A stretch of 33,278 nucleotides of DNA from Pseudomonadota bacterium (lineage in GTDB: Bacteria > Pseudomonadota > Alphaproteobacteria > Caulobacterales > Caulobacteraceae). Each line of letters starts with the position of its first letter. The stretch's first letter is position 1. This document shows positions 6,889 through 16,973 of this stretch, in pieces. Made by a program: the position numbers and the translations under genes. Under the pieces are notes generated by a model. It did no database searches, had not been told where the DNA came from, and worked only from the letters and a program-made list of their open reading frames with translations. The stretch is taken from positions 1-33,278 of the forward strand of contig CAUJHW010000162.1 of NCBI GenBank assembly GCA_963205005.1. Reading direction: 5' to 3'.

Positions 6889-6955
6889 CTCGCGCCTCCA
6901 ACGCCGGATGCAGATCACGTCCATATGTCCCCGTGAGCCGGGGCCAGCCTAATCG

Positions 6956-7816
6956 TTACTTCAGGGGTTCCTTGCGCAGGTCACCGTACATCAGCTCCTC
7001 GACGAACTCGACGCACTTGAACTGGTTCAGCCGCGCATCCTCGCCCACCCGCTTGTACAGGTTGACGCTGAGCTTCCACGGCTTGGTGAAGGTGTTGGCA
7101 TCGGTGATCGTCGCCTCATAACGGACCACGCCGGGGCCGGTCGGGGTCCAGCGTTCCACCACCGTCATCTGGTCGGAGTGATGATTGCCGGCCCGGTCGA
7201 ACCAGGTGCGGTCGTTCATGCCCGAGACCGTCACCACCAGGGTGTCGCCGTCCCACTTGGCCACCGACTGGCCCATCCAGCTGTCGACCGGGGCCGGGCC
7301 CGGGTCGTTGAACAGCACGTTGCGCACGGCGCCGGCATATTCATAGGCGATGATCATCGACTTCTCAGACTGGAAGATCTGGAAGGGGAGATGCATGTAG
7401 TTCGCCCGCGGCACGCCCGGCAGGTAGCACTTCACCTCGGGGTCGCGGTTCAGATAGTCGGCGCGGTTCTCGTCGCGCATCTTCTTGGCGTCGGCCGTGT
7501 AGGGGATCTCGCCGCCTTCCACGATGCCGAGGCCGGCCGGGACGGCGCCGACGGCGCCCAGGGCCACGACCGCCTTGGCCGGAACCGGCACGAACGGCCC
7601 AGGGCGAAGCTGCAGGGCCGCGCGCGCCGCGTGCGGCTCGATGTCCCAGCCCGCCGTATTGAGCGCCTGCCAGACGCCATTGAGGTCCGGATGCTTGCCG
7701 TCAGGGCCCCGGGGAGCCTTGTAGGCCACCGCCGCCGGCTTGGCCTTCGTCTGGGCCTGAACCGGCCCGGCCGCAACAAGGCCAACCACAGCTAGCGCCG
7801 CCACGATCCTGATCAT
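6956..7816 (-). CDS. Exported conserved protein of unknown function
   Basis: A 286-residue protein with a signal peptide (MIRIVAALAVVGLVAAGPVQAQ, about residues 1-22). Conserved-looking segments are RGPDGKHPDLNGVWQALN, EIPYTADAKKMRDENR, DPEVKCYLPGVPRANYMHLP, FQIFQSEKSMIIAYEYAGAV, and VAKWDGDTLVVTVSGMNDRT followed by DQMTVVERWT. These motifs recur in a widespread family of exported proteins in Alphaproteobacteria and Acidobacteria whose function has not been shown. ATG 7816 has GGGGAA about 8 nt upstream. It probably leads a two-gene unit with the DUF6152 gene and is divergent from the oxygenase gene at 7949. Confidence 0.85.
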   Translation of the reverse strand: MIRIVAALAVVGLVAAGPVQAQTKAKPAAVAYKAPRGPDGKHPDLNGVWQALNTAGWDIEPHAARAALQLRPGPFVPVPAKAVVALGAVGAVPAGLGIVEGGEIPYTADAKKMRDENRADYLNRDPEVKCYLPGVPRANYMHLPFQIFQSEKSMIIAYEYAGAVRNVLFNDPGPAPVDSWMGQSVAKWDGDTLVVTVSGMNDRTWFDRAGNHHSDQMTVVERWTPTGPGVVRYEATITDANTFTKPWKLSVNLYKRVGEDARLNQFKCVEFVEELMYGDLRKEPLK

Positions 7817-7948
7817 GTTCTCGTTTCCCCCAACGCCCCGTCCTGGATTCGGCGGAGCCTGTTTGGCTGCAACCTAAACAACGTTCGCACGCCGCGCCAG
7901 AAGGCTCGGCAGTTTGAAATCTTCCTGGGCTGGTCTAAGCCGCCCACC

Positions 7949-8569
7949 ATGACGATACGACAGCTCTTCGCCACGCCTGTGTACGAGGCCAGCCTTACAA
8001 CAGACCGCAGCTTCGAAAATTTCAACAGCGAGATTTTGCAGGCCTGCGAAGCCCTGGCGCAGGAGGACCTGGCCGGCCGCGCCTGGTGCCGCGAGCACGG
8101 CTACGGGGGCTACACCTCCTATGCGTCCCTCGACGACCTGCCCCGGCGAATGAGTGTCTTCGACGACCTGAAGACCCGTATCGACCGTCATGCCCGCGCC
8201 TTCGCCAAGGCGCTGGACTTCGACCTGGGCGCCGGAAAGCTGCGGATGGACAGCCTGTGGGTCAACATCCTGAAGCCGGGCGCGTCCCATTCGGGCCACA
8301 TCCATCCGCACAGCGTGCTGTCGGGCACCTTCTATGTGGCCACCCCGCCGGGCGCGAGCGCGCTGAAGCTCGAGGATCCCCGCCTGCCGCTGATGATGGC
8401 CGCGCCGCCGCGCAGGGCCGATGCGCCGGAAGCCGCCCAGACCTTCGTCTATCTGCAGCCGGCGCCGGGCACGCTGTTCCTCTGGGAAAGCTGGCTCCGC
8501 CACGAGGTCCCGGCCAACAAGGCCAGGACCCCGCGCGTCTCCGTGAGCTTCAACTACGGCTGGCGCTAG
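7949..8569 (+). CDS. TIGR02466-type putative 2OG-Fe(II) oxygenase
   Basis: A 206-residue protein beginning MTIRQLFATPVYEASL, the usual start of this family (PF13759-like). A beta-helix core has WVNILKPGASHSGHIHPHS with candidate iron ligands H117 and H119, SGTFYVATPPGA, PAPGTLFLWESWLRHEVPAN with the distal H185, and R196 for 2-oxoglutarate, ending VSVSFNYGWR. The substrate is unknown, though family members often act on peptides or small metabolites. It is cytoplasmic, with no signal peptide. No Shine-Dalgarno sequence is seen before ATG 7949, so the message may be leaderless or weakly translated. A REP hairpin follows the stop. Confidence 0.88.
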   Translation: MTIRQLFATPVYEASLTTDRSFENFNSEILQACEALAQEDLAGRAWCREHGYGGYTSYASLDDLPRRMSVFDDLKTRIDRHARAFAKALDFDLGAGKLRMDSLWVNILKPGASHSGHIHPHSVLSGTFYVATPPGASALKLEDPRLPLMMAAPPRRADAPEAAQTFVYLQPAPGTLFLWESWLRHEVPANKARTPRVSVSFNYGWR

Positions 8570-8588
8570 GCCCTGTACGCAATGCCGG

Positions 8589-8612
8589 TCATCCCGGCAT
8601 TTGCCGGGATGA
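8589..8612. repeat. REP-like palindrome between convergent genes
   Basis: Stem TCATCCCGGC (8589-8598) pairs perfectly with GCCGGGATGA (8603-8612) around loop ATTT. It is the same family as 2171-2198 and 14844-14971. It lies between the stop codons of the oxygenase (8569) and the M28 peptidase (8663), again a convergent spot. Confidence 0.85.
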
Positions 8613-8662
8613 GCGGAAGGTGTTGAAATTGTTGACCGTGTGTCGAGTCCCGTCCCGAGACC

Positions 8663-10315
8663 TCAGCGGTCGGCGATCAGCGCCGGCGGGGCGTACTTCA
8701 TCCCGAAGAAATCGCCCTTGTTCCACAGCGGCCGGGCCGGCGCGTCGGCCAGCTCGCGGGTGATCTCGTAGTTCAGCGCCGCGAACTTCGCGCCGACGGC
8801 ATAGTCGATCGGCTGGGACAGGTCGTCGCAGGGCCGGTGATAGCAGCCCGCCAGGAAGCCGCGGAACTTCGCCTCGCCGCCGTTCTGGAAGCCGGTCATC
8901 AGGAACACCGCCGGAATGCCCACCTCCACGAACCGGTAGTGGTCCGAGCGCGTGAAAAGCCCCTCCTCCGGCATCGGATCCGGCGACAGGACCACGCCCA
9001 TGCGCTCCGCCGCGCGGCGGACCGCCGGCCCCATGCCGGAGCGGTCCGATCCGAAGGCGATCACATCGGTGAAGTCGTAGAACAGGATCGGCATGTCGAG
9101 GTCGACGTTGGCGACAATGTCGCCCTTCGGCACGGTCGGATTGCGGGCGAAGTACTCGGCCCCCAGCAGGCCCTTTTCCTCGCCGGTCACGGTCAGGAAC
9201 AGGATCGACCGGCGCGGCGGCCTGCCGCTGGTCATGAAGCTGCGGGCGACTTCCAGGGTGGTGGCGACGCCGGCGGCGTTGTCCAGCGCACCGTTGTTGA
9301 TGCCGTCGCCGTTCACCGGCGGGGTGACCCCGATGTGGTCGAGATGGGCCGACAGCACCACGACCTCGCCCTTGAGCTTCGGGTCCGAGCCTTCGATCAG
9401 GCCGGCGACATTGGCGCTCTCGATCTGCCTGCTCTCGGTGCGCAGCTCGGCCTCCAGCGAGGTCCCCAGCGCGAACCGCGGCGGATCACCCTTGGGCAGG
9501 GCCGCGGCCTCGGCGACCTTGGCGAAGGGCACGCGGGCGCCGGCGAACAGCTTCTCGGCGCCCTTGAGGCTGATGCTGGCCAGTTGCGGCGTTTCCGGCG
9601 CCACATCGCTGGGCGTCCCATCGGGCCCGCGCCAGGTCATGGCCCAGCTCTGCCAGGTTCGCTTGCCGGCGGCGAACGGCCTGCGTTTCTCGTCGGCGGG
9701 CAGGTAGAGCGAGACCACGCCCACGGCGCCGTGGGCGGCGGCCAGGGCCCGTTTGGTGCGGCCGTTGGCGTGGTAGGCCCGCTCCTCGGTCTGGAAGCCG
9801 GACGGCGCGCCCTGCAGCACGACGACGATCTTGCCCTTCACGTTCAGGCCCTTGTAGTCGTCGCGCCGGTGCTCCGGGGCGACGATGCCGTAGCCGACGA
9901 ACACCAGCGGCGCGGACACCCTGCGCTCGGCCGGACCCACGGGGCGTCCCACGATCACGTCCTCGCCGAACACCAGCGGCGTCCGGGCGCCGTCCGCCCC
10001 CCGCAGCACGAACCGGCCCTCGTCGGCCGGTCGGGTGGCCAGGAGGGGAACCGGCTGGAAGTATGTGCCATTGGCGCCGGCCGGCTTCAGCCCAAGCTGC
10101 GCGAACTGCGAAGCCACATAGTTGGCCGCGATGTCGAAGCCGACCGAGCCGGCCTCGCGGCCCTGCAGCAGGTCGCTGGCCAGGAAGGTGATGTGCGCCT
10201 TCACATTGGCGGCGGAGGCCGCGGCGGCGACGGCCCCGGCAGGTTGCGCAGCGGCCGCGCCGGAAAGACAGGTCGCGGCGGCGACCGTGGCGGCGAACAG
10301 GCGGATCAGGTTCAT
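8663..10315 (-). CDS. Secreted M28 family zinc metallopeptidase with PA domain
   Basis: An exported peptidase, probably an aminopeptidase, of 550 residues. The signal peptide is residues 1-24 (MNLIRLFAATVAAATCLSGA). A helical N-terminal part follows with FLASDLLQGREAGSVG, then a PA insert (about 115-270; APLVFVGYGIVAPEHRRDDYKG, GKIVVVLQGAPSG). The M28 catalytic domain has zinc ligands H324 (SAHLDHIGV), D345 (ALDNAAGV), E380 beside catalytic E379 (TGEEKGLLGAEYF), D405 or D407 (NVDLDM) and H459 (SDHYRFVEVGIPAVFLM), so all expected positions are present. It resembles other alphaproteobacterial exported M28 enzymes that trim peptides. ATG 10315 begins the signal peptide; an ATG at 10396 does not. 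It is downstream of rpoD but separated by a strong terminator, so it needs its own promoter. Confidence 0.93.
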   Translation of the reverse strand: MNLIRLFAATVAAATCLSGAAAAQPAGAVAAAASAANVKAHITFLASDLLQGREAGSVGFDIAANYVASQFAQLGLKPAGANGTYFQPVPLLATRPADEGRFVLRGADGARTPLVFGEDVIVGRPVGPAERRVSAPLVFVGYGIVAPEHRRDDYKGLNVKGKIVVVLQGAPSGFQTEERAYHANGRTKRALAAAHGAVGVVSLYLPADEKRRPFAAGKRTWQSWAMTWRGPDGTPSDVAPETPQLASISLKGAEKLFAGARVPFAKVAEAAALPKGDPPRFALGTSLEAELRTESRQIESANVAGLIEGSDPKLKGEVVVLSAHLDHIGVTPPVNGDGINNGALDNAAGVATTLEVARSFMTSGRPPRRSILFLTVTGEEKGLLGAEYFARNPTVPKGDIVANVDLDMPILFYDFTDVIAFGSDRSGMGPAVRRAAERMGVVLSPDPMPEEGLFTRSDHYRFVEVGIPAVFLMTGFQNGGEAKFRGFLAGCYHRPCDDLSQPIDYAVGAKFAALNYEITRELADAPARPLWNKGDFFGMKYAPPALIADR

Positions 10316-10394
10316 ACGAGGCCCCGTGGTGTCGGGTCTGTCTAGCCCAGCGGGCGCGGCCCACACCAGTCGACACCGAAGGATGAGCGCACAC

Positions 10395-10430
10395 AAAGAC
10401 GCCGCCGGTCCTGCGACCGGCGGCGTCTTT
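10395..10430 (-). terminator. Strong intrinsic terminator after rpoD
   Basis: A perfect 16-bp stem (10395-10410 with 10415-10430) around a 4-nt loop, starting 20 bp after the rpoD stop. On the minus strand it ends in GTCTTT followed by GTGTGC. It is palindromic, but on the plus strand no gene approaches, so rpoD is its natural user. Confidence 0.9.
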
Positions 10431-10449
10431 CGCGCCCTGGACCTGAGCC

Positions 10450-12405
<1,956 letters not shown>

Positions 12406-12917
12406 CGTGTTCTTCCAATTCTCCGAACTCGGCTGCCGCCCTTGCTAGGGGCAGGCCGAAGGTGGGGTCCGACGGTCGATAGATCGAGGGGCCGCGACGT
12501 TACGACCCTCATCCGCCAGAATTGTTCCGTTCGATTTGCGCTCAGTGGATACGCCGGTATTGCAGGAACGGACGCCGCCAAGAATCGATCACCGCGAAGG
12601 TTGCCCCCACGGCGTCAGGCGGTGTCATCCCCTGCCCGGTCCTGCTGGACCGACGCCGCGGCGCGACCACTGGGACTTCCGCGCGTTGAGGGAGACATCA
12701 TCATCCGCGAAGGGGGCGCGCCCGGAAGCCGCGGCGGCCCATCGATGTCTGTCAAACGCGCGCTAAATCCGCACGACGGCAGATGGCGCGCCGGCCCTGA
12801 CATGTCAAGACGGTCACATCACTCGGAGGCGCCAAAGCGACGGTTCCCAACCCACCGGCCTTCGTAGAGAGTGCGCCAAGGCCCGGCCGAAGTCCGGGCG
12901 CAACATTGGGGTTGGGG
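12406..12917. other. Long divergent intergenic region between rpoD and the hydrolase gene
   Basis: 512 bp without a convincing gene. It must hold promoters for rpoD (leftward) and the 12918 gene (rightward). On the minus strand, perfect TTGACA hexamers occur at 12803-12808 and 12750-12755, but no good -10 box follows at 16-18 bp, so I do not call a promoter. The first overlaps a 10-bp palindrome, TGACATGTCA, at 12798-12807. Short reading frames here show no protein-like features. I see no riboswitch. Confidence 0.5.
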
Positions 12918-14732
12918 ATGCGGCGTTTGGGCTTGATCGCGGGACTGGCGACCCTGGCTGTCGCCACGGGAAGTGGCGCTGCGGATCTTTCGAAGAGCCT
13001 CGTGCCGGGCGTCACCGGCGTCGTCGGCGAGTACATGCAGGTTCCCGGCGGCAAGGCGCCGGGAACGCCTGCGGCCCTCAACACCGCGACCTTCCTGCGC
13101 CTGCGCGCCGCCGCCGACGGCGAATCGCCGCAGCCCGCCAACGCGGTGATCGTGGCCCTGCCCGGGTTTTCCTCCACGCCTTCGCAGTGGCTCCTGGTCG
13201 CCGGCCAGCTGGTCGAGAAGGCCCAGGCCCGGACCTGCGACGGCAAGCCCTGCCGCGTCGAGGTCTGGGTGCTGCAGCGTCGCGGCGCGAACCTCGCCGA
13301 CGCCTCGGCACTGCTGGCCGCCCGCAAGGCGCGCGATCCGAAGGTGGCGCTGAACTACTACTTCGGCACGCCGGTGATGACGCCGGTCCAGGGCAAGGAC
13401 GCGCCGGCCCGCATCGCCGCGCCCGGACCCGACGCGAAGTGGAAGCCGCTGACCCAGGGCGACCTGGCCTTCATGGCCGACTGGGGCTTCGAGACCTATG
13501 CCGGCGACGTGGACGCCATGATCGCCCAGGTGCGCCAGCGCTCGGGTGGGAAGAACATCTTCCTGGCCGGCCACAGCCAGGGCGGCGGGTTCGTCGCCAA
13601 CTACGCGGCCCGCCTGAAGCCCGACGGCAGGCGGGGCGTCGAGGGCCTGTCCGGTCTGATCTTCCTCGACGGCGGCCCGTCCGCCGGCGCCGAGGCGGCG
13701 CCCACGGAGGCCCAGCTGAAGTCCTACCTGACGCGGGTGGCGGCGCTCCGCAGCGGATCGTCGAAAGTCTATACCGACGGCAACGGCCTGCTGGGCGCCA
13801 TTGCCGGGCCGATCTCGGTCATGGGCCAGTCGGTGACCGGCCTCTACTACGCCTTCTCCGACCCGAACGCCGAGGCGATCTTCCCCATGCGGGCGCAGGG
13901 CATGGGCAAGGCGCCCGGCGACGACTTCCTCAGCGCCGTGCGGGTGACCTGGCTGGCGCGGGCCGGCGTGACCTTCGACACCGATCCGGTGGACGGCGGC
14001 GGGGTGCAGCTGTCGTTCCTGCGGTTCCTGGGCCAGGGACTGGGCAAGCTGGACTTCAGGCCCCAGCCCGGCACGGAAGGCGCCTGCGACAAGACCCCGG
14101 AGCCGATGATGATGGGTCCGGTGCGGCCCTCGGCCTCGACGCCCACCTGCACACCGACCGCCGCCATGGTGGATCGCGACCGCGTCTACGGCTGGATCGA
14201 GGCCGGCGACGGCGGCCCCCGCGAGGCCGGCAGGGCCGGCCACTGGGTCAACGCCCAGGCCTGGGCGCCGGCGCGCACCAATGTGAAGTCCCTCGCCGTC
14301 GACTTCCGCGACAGTGGCCGCAAGACGATCGACGCGTCCTCGATGGTCCCGTTCAACTGGTACCAGTCCGAGCGCTGGGACTTCGACGCCGGGTTCGTGG
14401 GCCGCTACCGGACGCTGAAAGTGAAGCAGGACGGCGTGGACATCGACGTCGACAAGTCCGTCATCGCCAATGTGCCGGTCTACGTGGCCCGCCAGGGCGC
14501 GGGTCCCGGCCAGGCCGGCAATCCGTTCCCGGGCGTGACCGACTACACCGAGATCAACAGGACCGGCACGCAGCAGACCGAGGCGGCCCGCCAGCTCACC
14601 CCCATCGATCCGCAGGTGAACGTGGCCATCTACAACCACACCGACTTCATCGCCGCCGACGACTCCCGCGCCGGCAAGGCGCGGCCCGGCGAGCCCGGGG
14701 TGGCGGCGGTCCCGGCCACCCTGATCGACTGA
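12918..14732 (+). CDS. Secreted alpha/beta-hydrolase-like protein, substrate unknown
   Basis: A 604-residue exported protein. The signal peptide is residues 1-22 (MRRLGLIAGLATLAVATGSG). The body has a hydrolase fold: AVIVALPGFSSTPSQWLLVA (about 76-95) as the first strand with oxyanion turn, VWVLQRRGANLAD, the nucleophile elbow AGHSQGGGFVANYAARL with S220, GLIFLDGGPSAG, and a late YNHTDFIAADDS segment with H574 as a likely catalytic histidine. The family is not one I can name; a lipase/esterase-like role is an inference. ATG 12918 was chosen because it begins the signal peptide directly; an in-frame TTG at 12906 is four codons earlier. The gene faces away from rpoD and converges on dnaG, splitting the common dnaG-rpoD arrangement. 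A REP pair lies past its stop. Confidence 0.85.
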   Translation: MRRLGLIAGLATLAVATGSGAADLSKSLVPGVTGVVGEYMQVPGGKAPGTPAALNTATFLRLRAAADGESPQPANAVIVALPGFSSTPSQWLLVAGQLVEKAQARTCDGKPCRVEVWVLQRRGANLADASALLAARKARDPKVALNYYFGTPVMTPVQGKDAPARIAAPGPDAKWKPLTQGDLAFMADWGFETYAGDVDAMIAQVRQRSGGKNIFLAGHSQGGGFVANYAARLKPDGRRGVEGLSGLIFLDGGPSAGAEAAPTEAQLKSYLTRVAALRSGSSKVYTDGNGLLGAIAGPISVMGQSVTGLYYAFSDPNAEAIFPMRAQGMGKAPGDDFLSAVRVTWLARAGVTFDTDPVDGGGVQLSFLRFLGQGLGKLDFRPQPGTEGACDKTPEPMMMGPVRPSASTPTCTPTAAMVDRDRVYGWIEAGDGGPREAGRAGHWVNAQAWAPARTNVKSLAVDFRDSGRKTIDASSMVPFNWYQSERWDFDAGFVGRYRTLKVKQDGVDIDVDKSVIANVPVYVARQGAGPGQAGNPFPGVTDYTEINRTGTQQTEAARQLTPIDPQVNVAIYNHTDFIAADDSRAGKARPGEPGVAAVPATLID

Positions 14733-14843
14733 GTCCTGAAGCGCTCGAAAGGCGTCGCCGCGACGCCGAAGCCCTCGGCGCTGGGGGTGCGGGAGATCTA
14801 CTGAGGTCCGGACTCGATCCAGCGCGAGTGAATTCAATAATTT

Positions 14844-14971
14844 CCGCTCATCCCGGCGAATGCCGGGACCCGGATCTCGAAGCTGGAATGCGTGTTGGAG
14901 AAGCTCGGCGACCGTAGAGCCCAATTCCTACGCCACGCCATCTGGGTCCCGGCATTCGCCGGGATGAGCGG
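14844..14971. repeat. Paired inverted REP element (REPIN-like), 128 bp
   Basis: Arms of 28 bp at 14844-14871 and 14944-14971 are perfect inverted repeats (28 of 28), around a 72-bp centre. Each arm contains its own small palindrome, TCCCGGCGAATGCCGGGA. The core is that of the repeats at 2171 and 8589. It lies between the convergent hydrolase (stop 14732) and dnaG (stop 14987), starting 15 bp past the dnaG stop, and so also covers the place of a dnaG terminator. Confidence 0.88.
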
Positions 14972-14986
14972 CGGTGTGGACAAGCC

Positions 14987-16921
14987 CTAGTGCGGCAGGA
15001 TGCTCTGGGCCTCTTCCGGGTGAGCCCAGTCGCTGTTCAGCAGCCGCCGCAACTGGTCGCGCTCGCCCTTCAGCGTCATCAGCGTCGCCGCGTCCTGGTC
15101 GCGTGACAGGTCCTGGGCCGCGCCCTCCACGGCCCGTTCCAGCGACTCCAGCTGCATCAAGAGGTCGAAGGCCTGGCGCCACAGATCGCGCGCCCGCTCG
15201 CCGGTCTCGGTAAGGAACGGCGCGCTGGCGCCCGCTCTCTGCGCGTCGCGCTCCAGCTTCGCGAAGTCCTCAGGGCTGAACCCGCGCGACTGCAGCCGGC
15301 GGACGGCGGCGTCCATCTCCAGGCTGTCGGCCTCATAGCGCAGGCTGACCAGTTCCTGCGCCAGCCGGTCCAGCTGGACATCGCCGAAGCCGTGCGAGCC
15401 GACGCGCTCGATGGAGTCGTCGATCACCCCGGGGTCGCGCACCGCCGCCATGGCCAGCGCCGCCGCCAGCGGCCGGGGCGCCTTGCGCAGGCGGTCAGTC
15501 GCATCCTTGACCTGGGCCGAGGCGCCGAGCGCCGCCGCCGTGGCCTTGCGACGGGATTCCCAGGTTCCGCCCGCGAAGTCGCGCCGACCACCTCCGGCGT
15601 AGCCTGCGGCGCCGGCCTGATAGACCGGCTCGCGGGTGGGCCACAGCGCTTCATAGCGCGCCAGCAGGTCCTCTCGGTACGCCCCCGCCAGGTCCGGATC
15701 GGCGATGCTGGCGGCCACCTTGCGCAGCTTCACCTTCAGCGCGGTCTTGCGCTCGGGCGTGTCCAGCGGGTCGTCGCCGCGGTGGAAGTTGAACAGGGCC
15801 TCGGCGAACGGCGTGGTGTTGGCCATCTGGGCCTTCAGCACCAGGGCCCCCTGCTCGCGCAGCACCTCGTCGGGATCCTTGCCGCCCTCGATGAACACGA
15901 ACTTGAACGTCCGCCCCGGCTTCAGCAGCGGAAGCGCGCGCTCCAGGATGCGGTTGGCGGCCTGCTTGCCGGCGCGGTCGCCATCCAGGCAGATGGTCGG
16001 CTCAGGGTGATGGCGCCACAGGACGTCCATCTGCTCCTCGCCCAGCGCCGTGCCCATGGCGGCCACGCCCGCGATCCCCGCCCGCTGGCAGGCGATGACG
16101 TCCATGTAGCCCTCGACCACCACCAGCGGCGCGTCCTCGCCGGTGGCGGCCGCGGCCAGGATCTTGCGGGCCTCCGACAGGCCATAGAGCTGGTGGCCCT
16201 TGTGGAAGATCGGGGTTTCCGGGCCGTTCAGGTACTTGGCGCGGGCCTGGGGATCCATCGCCCGGCCGCCGAACGAGACCACCCGGCCCCGCGCGTCGAG
16301 GATCGGGAAGATGATCCGGTCGCGGAACCGGTCATAGGGCGCGCCGCCGTCCTCCGGCGCGATCAGCAGCCCGGCCTCGACCAGTTCCGCCGGCCGCGCG
16401 CCCTTGGTGACGAGGTAGTCCTTCAGCGCCGTCCGCCCCGCCGGCGAGAACCCCAGCCGGAACCGCGCCCACTCCTTCTCGGGCAGGCCGCGCCGCTCCA
16501 GATAGGCCCGCGCCTCGCGCGCCGGCGGCCGCTTGAGCTCGCCCTCGAACCACTTGGCCGCCAGTTCCAGCCATTCGGCCAGCCCCTGGCGCACCTTCTC
16601 CTGCTCGGCGCCGCGCGGATCGACCGCCGGCAGCGGCACACCCGCCTCCCCCGCCAGTCGCTCCACCGCCTCGGCGAAGCTCAGCCGCTCAGTCTCCTGC
16701 AGGAAGGTGATCAGGTCGCCGGTCTTGCCCGACGAGAAGTCGAAGAACTGGCCCTTCTCGTCGTTCACGTAGAACGAGGGCGTCTTCTCCTTGTTGAACG
16801 GCGACAGGCCCACGTACTCGCGGCCCTGCTTGCGCAGCTTCACGGTGCGCCCGATGACGTCGGACGGCCGGAGCCGCGACTTCACCTCTTCCAGAAAGCG
16901 CTCATCATACCGGCCGGCCAT
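14987..16921 (-). CDS. dnaG: DNA primase DnaG with altered zinc-binding domain
   Basis: Makes RNA primers at the replication fork, working with the DnaB helicase. It has 644 residues. The N-terminal CHC2-type domain (about 1-100) has the right layout (LRPSDVIGRTVKLRKQGREY, then SPFNKEKTPSFYVND), but the usual zinc ligands are replaced: S40, N43, D61 and S64 stand where E. coli has Cys40, His43, Cys61 and Cys64. The TOPRIM core has E271-G-Y-M-D275 in VVVEGYMDVIACQRAG and D314-G-D316 in ICLDGDRAGKQAANRI, so catalysis should be intact. The C-terminal part (about 430-644) is helical and would bind DnaB. Start ATG 16921 has no Shine-Dalgarno sequence; a 6-bp hairpin sits directly before it. It lies 52 bp after the ECF41 sigma gene on the same strand. 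Confidence 0.97.
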   Translation of the reverse strand: MAGRYDERFLEEVKSRLRPSDVIGRTVKLRKQGREYVGLSPFNKEKTPSFYVNDEKGQFFDFSSGKTGDLITFLQETERLSFAEAVERLAGEAGVPLPAVDPRGAEQEKVRQGLAEWLELAAKWFEGELKRPPAREARAYLERRGLPEKEWARFRLGFSPAGRTALKDYLVTKGARPAELVEAGLLIAPEDGGAPYDRFRDRIIFPILDARGRVVSFGGRAMDPQARAKYLNGPETPIFHKGHQLYGLSEARKILAAAATGEDAPLVVVEGYMDVIACQRAGIAGVAAMGTALGEEQMDVLWRHHPEPTICLDGDRAGKQAANRILERALPLLKPGRTFKFVFIEGGKDPDEVLREQGALVLKAQMANTTPFAEALFNFHRGDDPLDTPERKTALKVKLRKVAASIADPDLAGAYREDLLARYEALWPTREPVYQAGAAGYAGGGRRDFAGGTWESRRKATAAALGASAQVKDATDRLRKAPRPLAAALAMAAVRDPGVIDDSIERVGSHGFGDVQLDRLAQELVSLRYEADSLEMDAAVRRLQSRGFSPEDFAKLERDAQRAGASAPFLTETGERARDLWRQAFDLLMQLESLERAVEGAAQDLSRDQDAATLMTLKGERDQLRRLLNSDWAHPEEAQSILPH

Positions 16922-16936
16922 AGCGGCTAACCGCTA
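16921..16936 (-). promoter_or_regulatory. Hairpin abutting the dnaG start codon
   Basis: On the minus strand TAGCGG-TTAG-CCGCTA is a perfect 6-bp stem whose last base is the A of the dnaG ATG. It occupies the space of a ribosome-binding site, and none is visible further up. It could keep primase translation low. Function is inferred. Confidence 0.45.
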
Positions 16937-16973
16937 TCACAGACCTGACGGCCACACGACAGGATCGCAGAGG

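Noticed and set aside
12750..12808. TTGACA hexamers in the rpoD leader as a promoter
   Set aside because: No acceptable -10 element lies at the right distance from either copy.
12819..14924. A 701-codon minus-strand frame across the hydrolase gene
   Set aside because: The plus-strand gene has a signal peptide and a catalytic motif; the antisense product has neither.
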